The notes under the pieces: generated by a model
Told to the model about the DNA's origin: nothing
Database searches by the model: none
Seen by the model: the letters and a program-made list of their open reading frames with translations, nothing else
Program-made: the position numbers and the translations under genes
Assembly: GCA_026388365.1 (NCBI GenBank)
Contig: JAPLJW010000336.1
Coordinates: forward strand, 1-24,219
Length of the DNA: 24,219 nt
Direction of reading: 5' to 3'
From: Deltaproteobacteria bacterium
GTDB lineage: Bacteria; Desulfobacterota; Syntrophia; Syntrophales; UBA5619
Part shown: one piece after another, positions 1 to 7,968 of the stretch
Layout: each line of letters starts with the position of its first letter
How positions within the stretch are numbered: position 1 is the first letter of the stretch

Positions 1-80
1 AGGTGCTGCTCCAGAGAATGAAGATCCTTCTCCCCAACAAACCGAAGATCATCGAAAATGTAGTGGAGAAAATGACCTAG
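1..80 (+). CDS. C-terminal tail of an unidentified upstream gene (partial)
   Basis: One frame (codons starting at base 3) is open from the window edge to a TAG at 78-80. It gives a basic and hydrophobic tail of about 25 residues containing LLQRMKILLPNKPKIIENVV. A second frame is also open for about 30 codons, so the choice rests on composition alone. The tail is too short to identify; a glycan gene is likely from context. Confidence 0.35.
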   Translation, partial: VLLQRMKILLPNKPKIIENVVEKMT

Positions 81-160
81 TTTACATCACAACTCATTGA
101 TATTACATCTTCCAAACTCTTGAACTGCGGAAGATGGGTTAACCCCAACAAAAGGGGGAA

Positions 161-913
161 TTGGTTCTGGCTGCACATGTTGAACTAATGCTTTCTACAC
201 TCAAAAAGCGCATATCCGTCAGTGAAACCTATCGACTCTTCAGAGTGGAAGGGCTGAACAAGGCAGGATTGCATATATGGTTATTGCTCCGCCATCAATG
301 GAGGGCACTTCTTTTTACAAAAGTGGATGGCTATATTGCAGAAGCCGATCTCAGAGATTTCAGATATTCAGAGAAATATCGAAAAACCATCATAGGGCAA
401 AGGATGGAATTTCACATGTTGAAACATGGGGAATCGCTGCCGGACTTCTGTTATGGCATTACACAGCAAGAGATTGAAAGCCGATTGGCGGCCTATCATC
501 GATGCTATATCTTAAAATCTGAAGACAAGGTTGTTTGTACATCCTGGATAGGACTAGGCCGGATCAACTATGAGGGGAATTCGATTTATCTATATTCGGA
601 TCACACGACCTTCACACTCAAACCCGATCAGGCATGGCTCTACGATTCGATGTGCGACCCGCAACAGCGAAGGAGGGGACTCTCAACTGGGCTTATGAAT
701 GAAGTACTGCAGAATCTGAAAAATTCAGGAATCATCTTTGTCCTGGCAACAATTGGGCTGGATAACATCGGAAACATCAAAGCATTATTGAGAAATGGAT
801 TCAGATTGAAAGAGAAAGTTCTCTTCCGACGATATCTTTTTTTTAAAAAAAGGGGAAAACAATTCCTTTCCGATTCCGAAAATAATGACATAAGGATTTA
901 CTATAAAATATGA
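161..913 (+). CDS. GNAT-family N-acetyltransferase
   Basis: About 250 residues. The C-terminal half looks like a GNAT fold: residues about 164-177 carry DPQQRRRGLSTGLM, a variant of the acetyl-CoA-binding motif A (Q/R-x-x-G-x-G/A). It is followed by an amphipathic helix, a strand around FVLATIGLDN, and the N-x-x-A-x-x-x-x-x-N-G-F element (NIKALLRNGF) typical of GNAT motif B. The N-terminal half has no recognised domain. Being at the head of a glycosyltransferase run, it may N-acetylate an amino sugar or act in FemAB/GNAT-like surface modification; the substrate cannot be told. The start is uncertain: TTG at 161 lies only 2 nt after a GGGGG run, while an in-frame ATG at 188 has no ribosome-binding site. 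Function class fairly sure, role not. Confidence 0.75.
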   Translation: MVLAAHVELMLSTLKKRISVSETYRLFRVEGLNKAGLHIWLLLRHQWRALLFTKVDGYIAEADLRDFRYSEKYRKTIIGQRMEFHMLKHGESLPDFCYGITQQEIESRLAAYHRCYILKSEDKVVCTSWIGLGRINYEGNSIYLYSDHTTFTLKPDQAWLYDSMCDPQQRRRGLSTGLMNEVLQNLKNSGIIFVLATIGLDNIGNIKALLRNGFRLKEKVLFRRYLFFKKRGKQFLSDSENNDIRIYYKI

Positions 914-947
914 GGATCACGTATGTTCTGCAGATAATTCCTTCTCG

Positions 948-2069
948 ATGAACAAAATAAATGTATTACATATCATCCCCGGACTGGGAATCGGCGGTGC
1001 CGAAAAGGTTGTTCTGGGTTTGCATCAATTTACGGACCAAGAACATTTCAAGACGAGGATCATCCACTGGGGCGAGCAACATGCAATGCAGAGCCAGGCC
1101 GCCTTTTCTGACCAAGCTATCATCCAGCAAAAGCTGGACAAGGTCTTTTCCGTTGACACGATCCGTAAGCTGATCCGGGTCGTCAGGGATAACCATATCG
1201 ACATCATCCAGACTCATTTGATTGATGCGGATCTGCTTGGTTTTGTTGTTTCTCTTCTAACGCGAAAACCCGTTATCATCACCATTCACAGTTATCCATT
1301 TCCGACCGAAACAAGACACGGGCTCCGTTACCGGTTGATCTCTTTTTTCGATAGTCGATTTATTTGTGTTTCCTATATGGTCAAGGATCACTTCGGGTGT
1401 GTAACTGGCATCGAACCCGATCGTATTGACGTGCTGCACAATGGAATCCACCTCGCTGAATTTTCAAAAGAAGTGAGCGATGAGGTAAGAACCAATCTCC
1501 GGCGGTATTTTTCGATCCCTGGCGATCATAACGTTGTCGGAACAGTTGCCCGTCTGATCGAAGACAAGGGCCACAGATATTTGTTACTAGCAGTACCAAG
1601 GATTATTGAGGCTCATCCAAACACGACGTTTCTCATCATCGGTGATGGTGAGTTAAAACCGACGTTGATAGCCATGTGTGAAGATCTAAATATTCAGAAA
1701 CACGTTATATTTACTGGATCGCGGACAGACATTCCCGATTTGTTGGAGATCATGGATATCTTCGTTTATCCCACTTTCAGGGAGGCTCTGGGAATCGCGG
1801 TCATAGAGGCCATGGCCACGGGCAAGGCGATAGTGGCTACCGACGATGCTTCAATTCCGGAGCTGATCACATCAGGCAAGGAGGGTATGCTCATCCATCC
1901 GGGTGATCCTCAGGGCATTGCTGCCGCCGTTATTGATTTGTTGGCCAGTCCTAAGAAGCGTCAAACCTTAGGCAAGGCTGCAAAACAGAAGGCCGCTTTC
2001 TTTTCCATCGATCTGATGGCCAGAAAAATGGAAGAGATATATCGGCAAGTTTTCGCACAATCCCCATAG
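948..2069 (+). CDS. Glycosyltransferase family 4 (GT-B)
   Basis: A 373-residue retaining-type GT4 enzyme that would add a sugar from a nucleotide-sugar donor to a growing lipid-linked glycan at the cytoplasmic face of the inner membrane. The N-terminal Rossmann domain opens with HIIPGLGIGGAEKVV, the GG(A)E acceptor-side loop typical of GT4. The donor-binding C-terminal domain has GTVARLIEDKGHRYLL and the EX7E motif (Glu279 and Glu287, in EALGIAVIEAM). Length is normal for the family. The ATG at 948 puts the first strand directly at the N-terminus, although no strong ribosome-binding site is visible. It lies 34 nt after the GNAT gene and 46 nt before another GT4, which suggests one transcript. 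Donor and linkage cannot be predicted. Confidence 0.92.
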   Translation: MNKINVLHIIPGLGIGGAEKVVLGLHQFTDQEHFKTRIIHWGEQHAMQSQAAFSDQAIIQQKLDKVFSVDTIRKLIRVVRDNHIDIIQTHLIDADLLGFVVSLLTRKPVIITIHSYPFPTETRHGLRYRLISFFDSRFICVSYMVKDHFGCVTGIEPDRIDVLHNGIHLAEFSKEVSDEVRTNLRRYFSIPGDHNVVGTVARLIEDKGHRYLLLAVPRIIEAHPNTTFLIIGDGELKPTLIAMCEDLNIQKHVIFTGSRTDIPDLLEIMDIFVYPTFREALGIAVIEAMATGKAIVATDDASIPELITSGKEGMLIHPGDPQGIAAAVIDLLASPKKRQTLGKAAKQKAAFFSIDLMARKMEEIYRQVFAQSP

Positions 2070-2115
2070 GAACCAACCCTGTAAATGTAGCAGCCTCACC
2101 GGCAGAAAACGAGTC

Positions 2116-3249
2116 ATGACCAGAGACGCTAAAAGCATCCTTTATTTTTCATCATTCGGTAGCCTCAGATGGGGCGGGCAGAAAAGCCTTTTGCTTCTGG
2201 TCACCGGTCTGGACAAACACAAATATCGACCATATGTCTTTCTGCCTACGGATGAAGATTTTGCGGAGGAGCTACGGAGACAAAATATAGATGTTATCAT
2301 TCATAAATTACAAGAAGTTAGCTTCTTTAATCCTTTTCCGTGTCTCGCGTCCGTCAGATTTCTGCTTAAACTGATTGACGATCATGAGATTGTCTTGATG
2401 CATACGGACGGTCCCAGAAATACCTTCTACGCCGGAGTGGCGGCAAAATTGAAACATCGCCCCCTGGTGTGGCATATCCGGTCTTCGGAAAAAGACAGGT
2501 ACGATGCCCTGCTGGTTCCCTTATGCACAAAGATTGTTCTGGTCGCAAACGCTTTGAGAAGCAGATTCACCCGGACAAGAAACGACGAGAAGTTCACGAC
2601 CATTTACAATGGTGTGGATTTGAAAGAGTTTGATGGAGCTATTTCTTCACGCTCCAGCAAAAGAGCAGGGTATCGTCTGGACGAGGCTACCGTTCTGATC
2701 GGATCTTTTGCCAGAATCGATGCCATGAAGGGACAGAATCATCTCATCGAAGCCTGTGCAGGGCTTAGAAATATTTTTCCTTTTAAACTTTTCCTGTATG
2801 GAGAAATTTACGATCAAGACTATTATCATGCATGCCTTAAAACGATAGAAAAACTGGGCCTCCAAGAATATGTCATTTTCGGGAATCATCAAAGAGATGT
2901 CGTTTCGATCCTGAAAGAAATGGATATGGTTGTGTTAAATTCATTGGCTGAGGCTTTCCCCCGCTCCACCATTGAGGCAATGGCGGCTGCAAAGCCGGTG
3001 ATCGTTGCGAACGTAGGCGGTGCTGCCGAGGCGGTGGAGGAAGGAGTGTCCGGTTTCGTTGTCACGCCCGGAGATACAGTGATGCTGGCGGATCGGATGA
3101 TTCATCTCGGAAGAGACAAGGAACTCCGGCGAGAATTCGGTAAAGCGGCGCGGTCAAGGGTCGAAACTCTGTTTACCGTTGAAGAGAATGTCACAAAAAC
3201 GGAGCAGGTTTATGAGGGGCTGTTAGACCGCAAGAACAAAGAAGCTTGA
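2116..3249 (+). CDS. Glycosyltransferase family 4 (GT-B), second copy
   Basis: 377 residues with the two-domain GT4 layout: an N-terminal strand and loop YFSSFGSLRWGGQKSLLLLV, a middle IYNGVDLKEFD segment, a C-terminal GSFARIDAMKGQNHLIEA, and the EX7E motif at Glu279/Glu287 (EAFPRSTIEAM). It is only distantly similar to its upstream neighbour, so this is not a recent tandem duplication; the shared motif numbering just reflects a common architecture. Expected to be cytoplasmic or peripheral on the inner membrane and to transfer one sugar during glycan assembly. The loop has GGQ in place of the more usual GGAE, a common GT4 variation. Donor specificity is unknown. Confidence 0.92.
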   Translation: MTRDAKSILYFSSFGSLRWGGQKSLLLLVTGLDKHKYRPYVFLPTDEDFAEELRRQNIDVIIHKLQEVSFFNPFPCLASVRFLLKLIDDHEIVLMHTDGPRNTFYAGVAAKLKHRPLVWHIRSSEKDRYDALLVPLCTKIVLVANALRSRFTRTRNDEKFTTIYNGVDLKEFDGAISSRSSKRAGYRLDEATVLIGSFARIDAMKGQNHLIEACAGLRNIFPFKLFLYGEIYDQDYYHACLKTIEKLGLQEYVIFGNHQRDVVSILKEMDMVVLNSLAEAFPRSTIEAMAAAKPVIVANVGGAAEAVEEGVSGFVVTPGDTVMLADRMIHLGRDKELRREFGKAARSRVETLFTVEENVTKTEQVYEGLLDRKNKEA

Positions 3250-3307
3250 GGATCTTGTTCCAAATTCAGCGGAAGGGATTCACTAATAGCCGTATTCGCA
3301 TGACTTT

Positions 3308-3313
3308 TATAAT
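3308..3313 (+). promoter_or_regulatory. Possible -10 box upstream of the first GT9 gene
   Basis: A perfect TATAAT lies 25-30 nt before the ATG at 3339. No good -35 hexamer sits 16-18 nt upstream. A short GGGC-AAC-GCCC hairpin (3319-3329) follows it. It could start a secondary transcript inside the glycan operon, but a chance match is possible. Confidence 0.25.
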
Positions 3314-3338
3314 ATGACGGGCAACGCCCTTGAGGCCC

Positions 3339-4496
3339 ATGCTTTACGCATCTGAAATGTCGGTTAAATCAATCATCAAACCAGTCTATTTGACTGTTAG
3401 AGGTTTTGCCCTAAAAACACTGGGCTTTTTTCTTTATCAAAAAACATCCCTCCCCTTGCTCCGGAATATCAAAAGCATCCTATTTATTCGCATAGACAGG
3501 GTTGGCGATATGGCGCTTTCCACACCGGCATTGAGGGCGATAAAGGCGGCCTTGCCGATGGTTCAACTGTCGGTGATGGCCTCACCCTCCAATGCTCCTG
3601 TCATAAAGAACAATCCGGATGTCGATGAGGTCATTATCTACAATCGGTCCGCCGGTTTACTCGAGAAGATAAAGTTAATCAAAGTATTGAGGTCACGTCG
3701 CTTTGATTTGGCTGTCGATCCTTATGCCGATTATGAATTGAACACGGCATGGATGGCGGTGGCGAGCGGCGCAGCCCATAGAATCGGTTATGCTGCTTTT
3801 GGCCGCGAAGTTTTTTTTAATTGCCCGTCGCCACAGATTGAGGGAAACAAGCACTTCGTTGATGGCGCCCTTGATCTGGTGAAGGGAATCGGCATCCTTT
3901 CCGAAAACAGGAACCCGGTGATATATCTTGGGGCGGACGAAAAGGCTTGGGCGAGTCAATGGCTGCAAAGCAATGGACTTTACGGTAAATCAATTGTCGC
4001 GATCCACCCAGGCGCATATTATGAAACACAGCGATGGTTGCCGGAGCATTATGCCGAACTGATCCGTCTCACTCAAGAGCGAACCCAGTCAGAGGTTATT
4101 TTATTCGCTGGTCCTTCGGACACAAAAGTTATCGATGACATCCGTTCCAGGGTTAGAATGAATATTTGTGTATGCATTCAGGATGATTTGAGAAAATTCC
4201 TTGCCATCCTCTCTCAATGTCAGGTGCTTGTCTGCAATAATTCAGGGCCGTTGCATTGCGCCGCCGCACTTAAGATTCCGACTATCTCCTTTATGGGACC
4301 CACCGTTAAAGAATTGTGGATGCCTGTGGGCGAGAATCACCATGTATTGCGAGAAGATGATTTGCCGTGCATCGGATGTAACCTTGGTTACTGTAAAATC
4401 AAGACGCATGATTGTATGCGGTTGATCAGACCTCGGGCTGCACTGGATCTGATGCTTGCGTGTCGGTACGTTCTATCGACTGGTACACTATCTTAA
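3339..4496 (+). CDS. GT9 heptosyltransferase-family glycosyltransferase
   Basis: About 385 residues. The GT9 hallmark begins at residue 44, SILFIRIDRVGDMALSTPAL, matching the ILxIRxxxIGDxxxxTP start of LPS heptosyltransferases. A C-terminal donor half has AIHPGAYYETQRWLPEHYAEL and CNNSGPLHCAAALKIPTISF, the family's S/D-SGPxHxAxA signature. GT9 enzymes use ADP-heptose or related donors in LPS core synthesis, but cluster members like this may use other sugars. The tail has four cysteines (344, 347, 352, 359). About 40 residues, including a hydrophobic stretch, precede the first conserved strand and may anchor the protein to the membrane. Start choice: TTG 3330 has no ribosome-binding site; ATG 3339 has GAGG close upstream; ATG 3357 is also possible. 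Confidence 0.9.
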   Translation: MLYASEMSVKSIIKPVYLTVRGFALKTLGFFLYQKTSLPLLRNIKSILFIRIDRVGDMALSTPALRAIKAALPMVQLSVMASPSNAPVIKNNPDVDEVIIYNRSAGLLEKIKLIKVLRSRRFDLAVDPYADYELNTAWMAVASGAAHRIGYAAFGREVFFNCPSPQIEGNKHFVDGALDLVKGIGILSENRNPVIYLGADEKAWASQWLQSNGLYGKSIVAIHPGAYYETQRWLPEHYAELIRLTQERTQSEVILFAGPSDTKVIDDIRSRVRMNICVCIQDDLRKFLAILSQCQVLVCNNSGPLHCAAALKIPTISFMGPTVKELWMPVGENHHVLREDDLPCIGCNLGYCKIKTHDCMRLIRPRAALDLMLACRYVLSTGTLS

Positions 4497-4505
4497 TGAG
4501 AAAAG

Positions 4506-5396
4506 ATGAAAGGGGAAGAACTGTCGAAGGGGGGATTACCGGAGAAGATGGCCGATATGACAAATATTAGTAACTCGACAGGTGGATTTATTATTATTCA
4601 ACCAACAGGCGGGCTATGCAATCGGATGCGGGCTGTTACTGCTGGTTTGTCACTTGCACATATTACCAATAAAAGACTATCGCTTATTTGGAGAGAAGAT
4701 TCCCATCTAAACTGCTCATACAATAAATTATTTAAATCTCATCCGGAAATATTGCTTAATCATAAGGAACCAATTTATGTTAAATCCAGCATACAACATA
4801 ATAAAGTGAAACATATTCTTGCTAAACTAATCAATAAGATTTCCCAATATGACATAGTCTTACTCGATGTTGAGAACCTTAATGGATGCTTAATTTCACT
4901 TGGGAATATTATTGAAGCAAGAAAGATATATATTAACACATGTCATGAGTTTTTCGATTTTAATAATAATTATAAAATATTTTCTCCTATAGAAGAGATT
5001 AGTAATAAAATTTCTGAAGTCTCAGACTCATTCGACGATGCAACAATTGGTGTTCATATCCGTAGAGGAGATAATCGAACCTCATTTTTAAATAGTCCGT
5101 TGTCTTTATTTATAACTACGATGAAAAATATGATTGAAAGCAATGGAAAAACAAAATATTTCCTGACTACTGACTCGCCCATAGTTGAAACCGAATTGAA
5201 AAAATATTTTGGTATAAAGAGAGTCATTACCCACAAAAAGGTATTTACTACGCGCACCGAAGTTGGTGTGCAAGATTCTGTTGTAGATCTGTTTTGCCTT
5301 GCCCGGACGAGGACGATTGTTGGCTCGTATGGTAGTTCATTCACGGAAACTGCTGCTAAATTAGGTGGTGCGGAGCTTATTATTCTAAAAAATTGA
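4506..5396 (+). CDS. Fucosyltransferase-superfamily glycosyltransferase
   Basis: 296 residues. Two motifs support the call: the N-terminal PTGGLCNRMRAVTAGLSLA, a GG-x-x-N-R-(M/L)-R nucleotide-binding loop, and GVHIRRGDN in the middle, the HxRRGD motif of the GT11/GT23/GT65/GT68 fucosyltransferase superfamily. A third conserved stretch near the C-terminus, IVGSYGSSFTETAAKLGG, fits the donor-site S/G-x-S-F/S-E element. It probably transfers fucose or a related 6-deoxyhexose; exact family and linkage are not decidable. The gene is markedly more AT-rich than both neighbours and rich in AAT, ATA and AAA codons, which suggests recent horizontal acquisition. The start could be ATG 4506, 4548 or 4557; GGAG at 4541-4544 would serve the last best. 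It follows the GT9 gene by 9 nt. Confidence 0.8.
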   Translation: MKGEELSKGGLPEKMADMTNISNSTGGFIIIQPTGGLCNRMRAVTAGLSLAHITNKRLSLIWREDSHLNCSYNKLFKSHPEILLNHKEPIYVKSSIQHNKVKHILAKLINKISQYDIVLLDVENLNGCLISLGNIIEARKIYINTCHEFFDFNNNYKIFSPIEEISNKISEVSDSFDDATIGVHIRRGDNRTSFLNSPLSLFITTMKNMIESNGKTKYFLTTDSPIVETELKKYFGIKRVITHKKVFTTRTEVGVQDSVVDLFCLARTRTIVGSYGSSFTETAAKLGGAELIILKN

Positions 5397-5405
5397 ATGA
5401 GGGTA

Positions 5406-5435
5406 TTGACACATCTCAATCATGTAAGGTTTACT
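5406..5435 (+). promoter_or_regulatory. Candidate sigma70-type promoter before the methyltransferase genes
   Basis: A perfect TTGACA at 5406-5411 is followed after 18 nt by TTTACT (5430-5435), a 4/6 match to TATAAT. It sits just after the fucosyltransferase stop in the longest non-coding gap of the glycan region and could restart transcription for the genes from 5654 onward. The spacing and -10 are only fair. Confidence 0.35.
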
Positions 5436-5494
5436 CACTTTACGCTCCTCACAAATGAACATGGAGGAAATTCCGAAAGAAACTCCTATTTCCA

Positions 5495-5644
5495 ATGAAC
5501 TTGAGGCTTTATCTCCTTCACGGGTTGCTGCAGGAAAAGGACTTCGTTCGTGGAAATCTGGCTGTTGATTTCGACGATTGCCGAATTCCTCCCCCTTTTT
5601 TTAGAATTTTAACGAAAGGGCCGGACAGTAATGACAATCCATGA
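5495..5644 (+). CDS. Possible small ORF or gene remnant in the 5397-5653 gap
   Basis: The 257-base gap holds a 49-codon ORF from ATG 5495 to TGA 5644 with a protein-like composition (begins MNLRLYLLHGLLQEKDF). It ends 9 nt before the methyltransferase start. It has no clear ribosome-binding site, and a competing 36-38 codon ORF (5455 or 5461 to 5568) overlaps it in another frame. I do not recognise the product. It may be a decayed fragment left by the exchange that brought in the AT-rich gene upstream, or chance. Confidence 0.22.
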   Translation: MNLRLYLLHGLLQEKDFVRGNLAVDFDDCRIPPPFFRILTKGPDSNDNP

Positions 5645-5653
5645 TTATTAAAG

Positions 5654-6340
5654 ATGCGAATTTATTCAACGATAAAATACTTGTTTAAAGAAATCATGGG
5701 AAGTTCCTATGAATATGATAGTCATGTGGACAATCTTTTTTCTCTGATTTCTAAACATCTCCACTCCTTTCGACCGGTGAACTTTTTAGATGTCGGATGC
5801 GGAGACGGCAGTAGAACCATCCGATTAGCGCAATATTTTGGAATTGATGCAGCGCATTCTTATGGTGTGGATAGCGGGGAAGGGTTAATTACGAATGAAT
5901 GCGCCAAACTGTTTCATGCCAAACGCATAGATCTTGAGATGGAACCGCTACCTTATGGGGAAAACGAGTTTGATCTCGTTGTCTGTAATCAGGTTCTTGA
6001 GCACTTGAAAAATTATGATAAAGTAATACATGATATTTTAAGGGTTACCCGGACTGGTGGCTACATCATGATAGGCATTCCCAACCTGGCTCATTTAATA
6101 AACAGAATCTACTTGCTGTTCGGAATTCAACCAATGTGTATCGCCATCAAGTCGCAGCATGTTTGTGGCTTTACCCATAGAGCTTTTGAAAAAATGCTCA
6201 AATGTTTATCAGGAGTTAAATTTATCGATTGTGCCGGTTCGACAATCATATATCCGTTGCCTCTACTATTAGCACAGCATTTGTCAAAATTCTTCGTTGG
6301 TATTTGTGGATACGTCTGTTATCTCATGCGAAAAGAATAG
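5654..6340 (+). CDS. Class I SAM-dependent methyltransferase
   Basis: 228 residues. Motif I is DVGCGDGSRT at residues 46-55, followed by the acidic post-motif region near YGVDSGEG, and then motif II/III features FDLVVCNQVLEHL and VTRTGGYIMIGIPN. This is the Methyltransf_11/23 type common in glycan clusters, where such enzymes O-methylate sugars or cap chain ends. The C-terminus has a hydrophobic stretch (about 195-225) that may dock to the membrane. ATG 5654 has no strong ribosome-binding site. It is followed after 7 nt by another methyltransferase. The true substrate cannot be seen from sequence. Confidence 0.88.
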   Translation: MRIYSTIKYLFKEIMGSSYEYDSHVDNLFSLISKHLHSFRPVNFLDVGCGDGSRTIRLAQYFGIDAAHSYGVDSGEGLITNECAKLFHAKRIDLEMEPLPYGENEFDLVVCNQVLEHLKNYDKVIHDILRVTRTGGYIMIGIPNLAHLINRIYLLFGIQPMCIAIKSQHVCGFTHRAFEKMLKCLSGVKFIDCAGSTIIYPLPLLLAQHLSKFFVGICGYVCYLMRKE

Positions 6341-6347
6341 GATTGCA

Positions 6348-6854
6348 ATGAGACTGAATCTTGGCTCAGGGGGCGAACCTCATGAAGGGTATATCAATAT
6401 TGATAAGAACCCTTGTGCCCCGAAAGTTGATGTGGTGCACGATCTCGATCAATATCCCTGGCCGTTCGAGTCCGAGGTTGCGGATGAGATCCTCATGGAA
6501 CATTGCCTCGAACACCTTGTGGACCATAACCGCGCCATGAAAGAAATTCACCGCATTTTGAGAAAAGGCGGGACTGCAAAAATAACGGTGCCGCACTTCA
6601 CCTGGCAATTTGCCTTTCAGGATCCGACACACCGCCATTTTTTCGGTTATAATACCTTTTTTTACTATGCGCGGGACTGCGGGTATTTTGATTTCCAGTT
6701 TTCATCATGCAAGGCCAAAATCACATTCGGAAAGCGTTATTCGGTCTGGAATATTATCCTGGAGCCGATCTTCAACCGCTTTCCCAACATCTATGAGCAA
6801 AGCCCCCTGAGGATATTTCCGGCTCTTACGGTGGATACGGAATTGATCAAATAG
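6348..6854 (+). CDS. Short SAM methyltransferase of the COG4627 type
   Basis: 168 residues from ATG 6348; the frame is open upstream to 6297 but that part overlaps the preceding gene. It opens directly with the SAM-binding strand RLNLGSGGEPHEGYINIDKN, characteristic of small 'predicted SAM-dependent methyltransferases' (COG4627). It continues with VVHDLDQYPWPFE, EILMEHCLEHL and HRILRKGGTAKITVPH, the expected order of motifs. An AGGA overlapping the previous stop codon (6339-6342) is a weak ribosome-binding site, which suggests translational coupling. It is likely to methylate a sugar of the local glycan or to act with its neighbour; no substrate can be assigned. Confidence 0.88.
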   Translation: MRLNLGSGGEPHEGYINIDKNPCAPKVDVVHDLDQYPWPFESEVADEILMEHCLEHLVDHNRAMKEIHRILRKGGTAKITVPHFTWQFAFQDPTHRHFFGYNTFFYYARDCGYFDFQFSSCKAKITFGKRYSVWNIILEPIFNRFPNIYEQSPLRIFPALTVDTELIK

Positions 6855-6888
6855 CAGGAAATCCTGTCATTTGGACGACGATTATTGA

Positions 6889-7950
6889 ATGTCAGCTTCG
6901 CCTCATAAAACAAGTCAAAAAATTCTGATCGTTTTGATCGCCGGGATCGGGGATCTTATTCTTGCATCCAAGAGCATCCGGGCCATTAGAAATGGTTATT
7001 CGAATGCAGAAATTCATCTGCTCACCAGCACGGAGGCGGCATTCCTTGCAATGCGTTATCCATATATTGATCATGTCCATGCCTTTCCGATCCGTGAATT
7101 GCGCAAAGATAAACGTTTTCTTTTTAGTATTTTACGGAACGTTCGTGACTTGAGGAGGTTCAGCTTTGATCTTTGTATAAACCTCTATCGGGTAGGTTCT
7201 TTATCCGGGGCCGCGAAGATGGGAATTCTTTTTTCGCTGCTCCGGGCAAAAAGAAAGATCGGTCATGACAAAGACGGTTTCGGGTTGTTTCTCACAGAAA
7301 AAGTTTCTTCCGGAGTATTCAAGGGGCGTCATGTTGTCGATGCGATGCAGGAGATCGCTTCACAAGCCGGGGGCGCCACGGATGATCGAGGCCTTGACGT
7401 GTTCTGGAGCCCCAAAATTACCGCCAAATGGGACACATTCTTTGCGCAGACGGAGGGAAAGAATCTTGTGGGGATCAATCCGGGCGGTGATCGGGTCAAT
7501 CGCCGTTGGGCTCCTGATCGTTTTGCCGCAGTTGCCACACAACTTATCGAGCGTTTCCAGGCACGAATCATTATTCTTGGTGGACCGACGGAGATGCATA
7601 TCGCCGCTTCCATCGAGCGCAGGATCCATTCCGATGTCGCCAATCTTTCAGGGAAAATCCCCGTGGAGGAACTTCCCTATGTCATCAGCCGGTTTGATCT
7701 TCTGATCACCAACGACAGCGGCCCGATGCATATCGCCGCCGCGACGAAGACCCCCCTGGTCGCCCTTTTTGGCCCAGAGGATCCCAGGCTATTCGGTCCT
7801 TACACAACGCCGGCGCTTTATCGGGTGATCCAGAAAGAGGTGCCCTGCCGCCCCTGCCGGGATGATCAATGCGCGAATCCCTCGTGCCTGGATATGATCA
7901 CACCGGACGAGGTGCTGGCCGTATGCACCGAGTTTCTGGAAAGCAGATGA
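6889..7950 (+). CDS. GT9 heptosyltransferase-family glycosyltransferase, second copy
   Basis: 353 residues with a full GT9 layout and no N-terminal extension: ILIVLIAGIGDLILASKSIR at the start; VGINPGGDRVNRRWAPDRFA for the donor domain; the strand IIILGGPTEM; and LITNDSGPMHIAAATKTPLV, the signature around the conserved SGPxH. The tail carries cysteines at 320, 323, 328 and 333, in a spacing like that of the other GT9 protein in this cluster. Probably a cytoplasmic, membrane-peripheral transferase acting on LPS core or a lipid-linked oligosaccharide. The ADP-heptose donor is the family norm but is not proven here. The ATG at 6889 is the natural start; no in-frame alternative is better. Confidence 0.93.
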   Translation: MSASPHKTSQKILIVLIAGIGDLILASKSIRAIRNGYSNAEIHLLTSTEAAFLAMRYPYIDHVHAFPIRELRKDKRFLFSILRNVRDLRRFSFDLCINLYRVGSLSGAAKMGILFSLLRAKRKIGHDKDGFGLFLTEKVSSGVFKGRHVVDAMQEIASQAGGATDDRGLDVFWSPKITAKWDTFFAQTEGKNLVGINPGGDRVNRRWAPDRFAAVATQLIERFQARIIILGGPTEMHIAASIERRIHSDVANLSGKIPVEELPYVISRFDLLITNDSGPMHIAAATKTPLVALFGPEDPRLFGPYTTPALYRVIQKEVPCRPCRDDQCANPSCLDMITPDEVLAVCTEFLESR

Positions 7951-7968
7951 TATGACGTTTCATGAAAG

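Noticed and set aside
136..145. GGGTTAACCC palindrome before the first complete gene
   Set aside because: Ten-base palindromes occur by chance; no other operator-like copy nearby.
923..937. Very short ORF (4 codons) with GAGGA upstream, just before the first GT4
   Set aside because: Looks like a leader peptide by chance; no attenuator structure or regulatory amino-acid run.
5455..5568. 36-38 codon ORF in the 5397-5653 gap
   Set aside because: No ribosome-binding site, and it overlaps a more protein-like frame (5495-5644).
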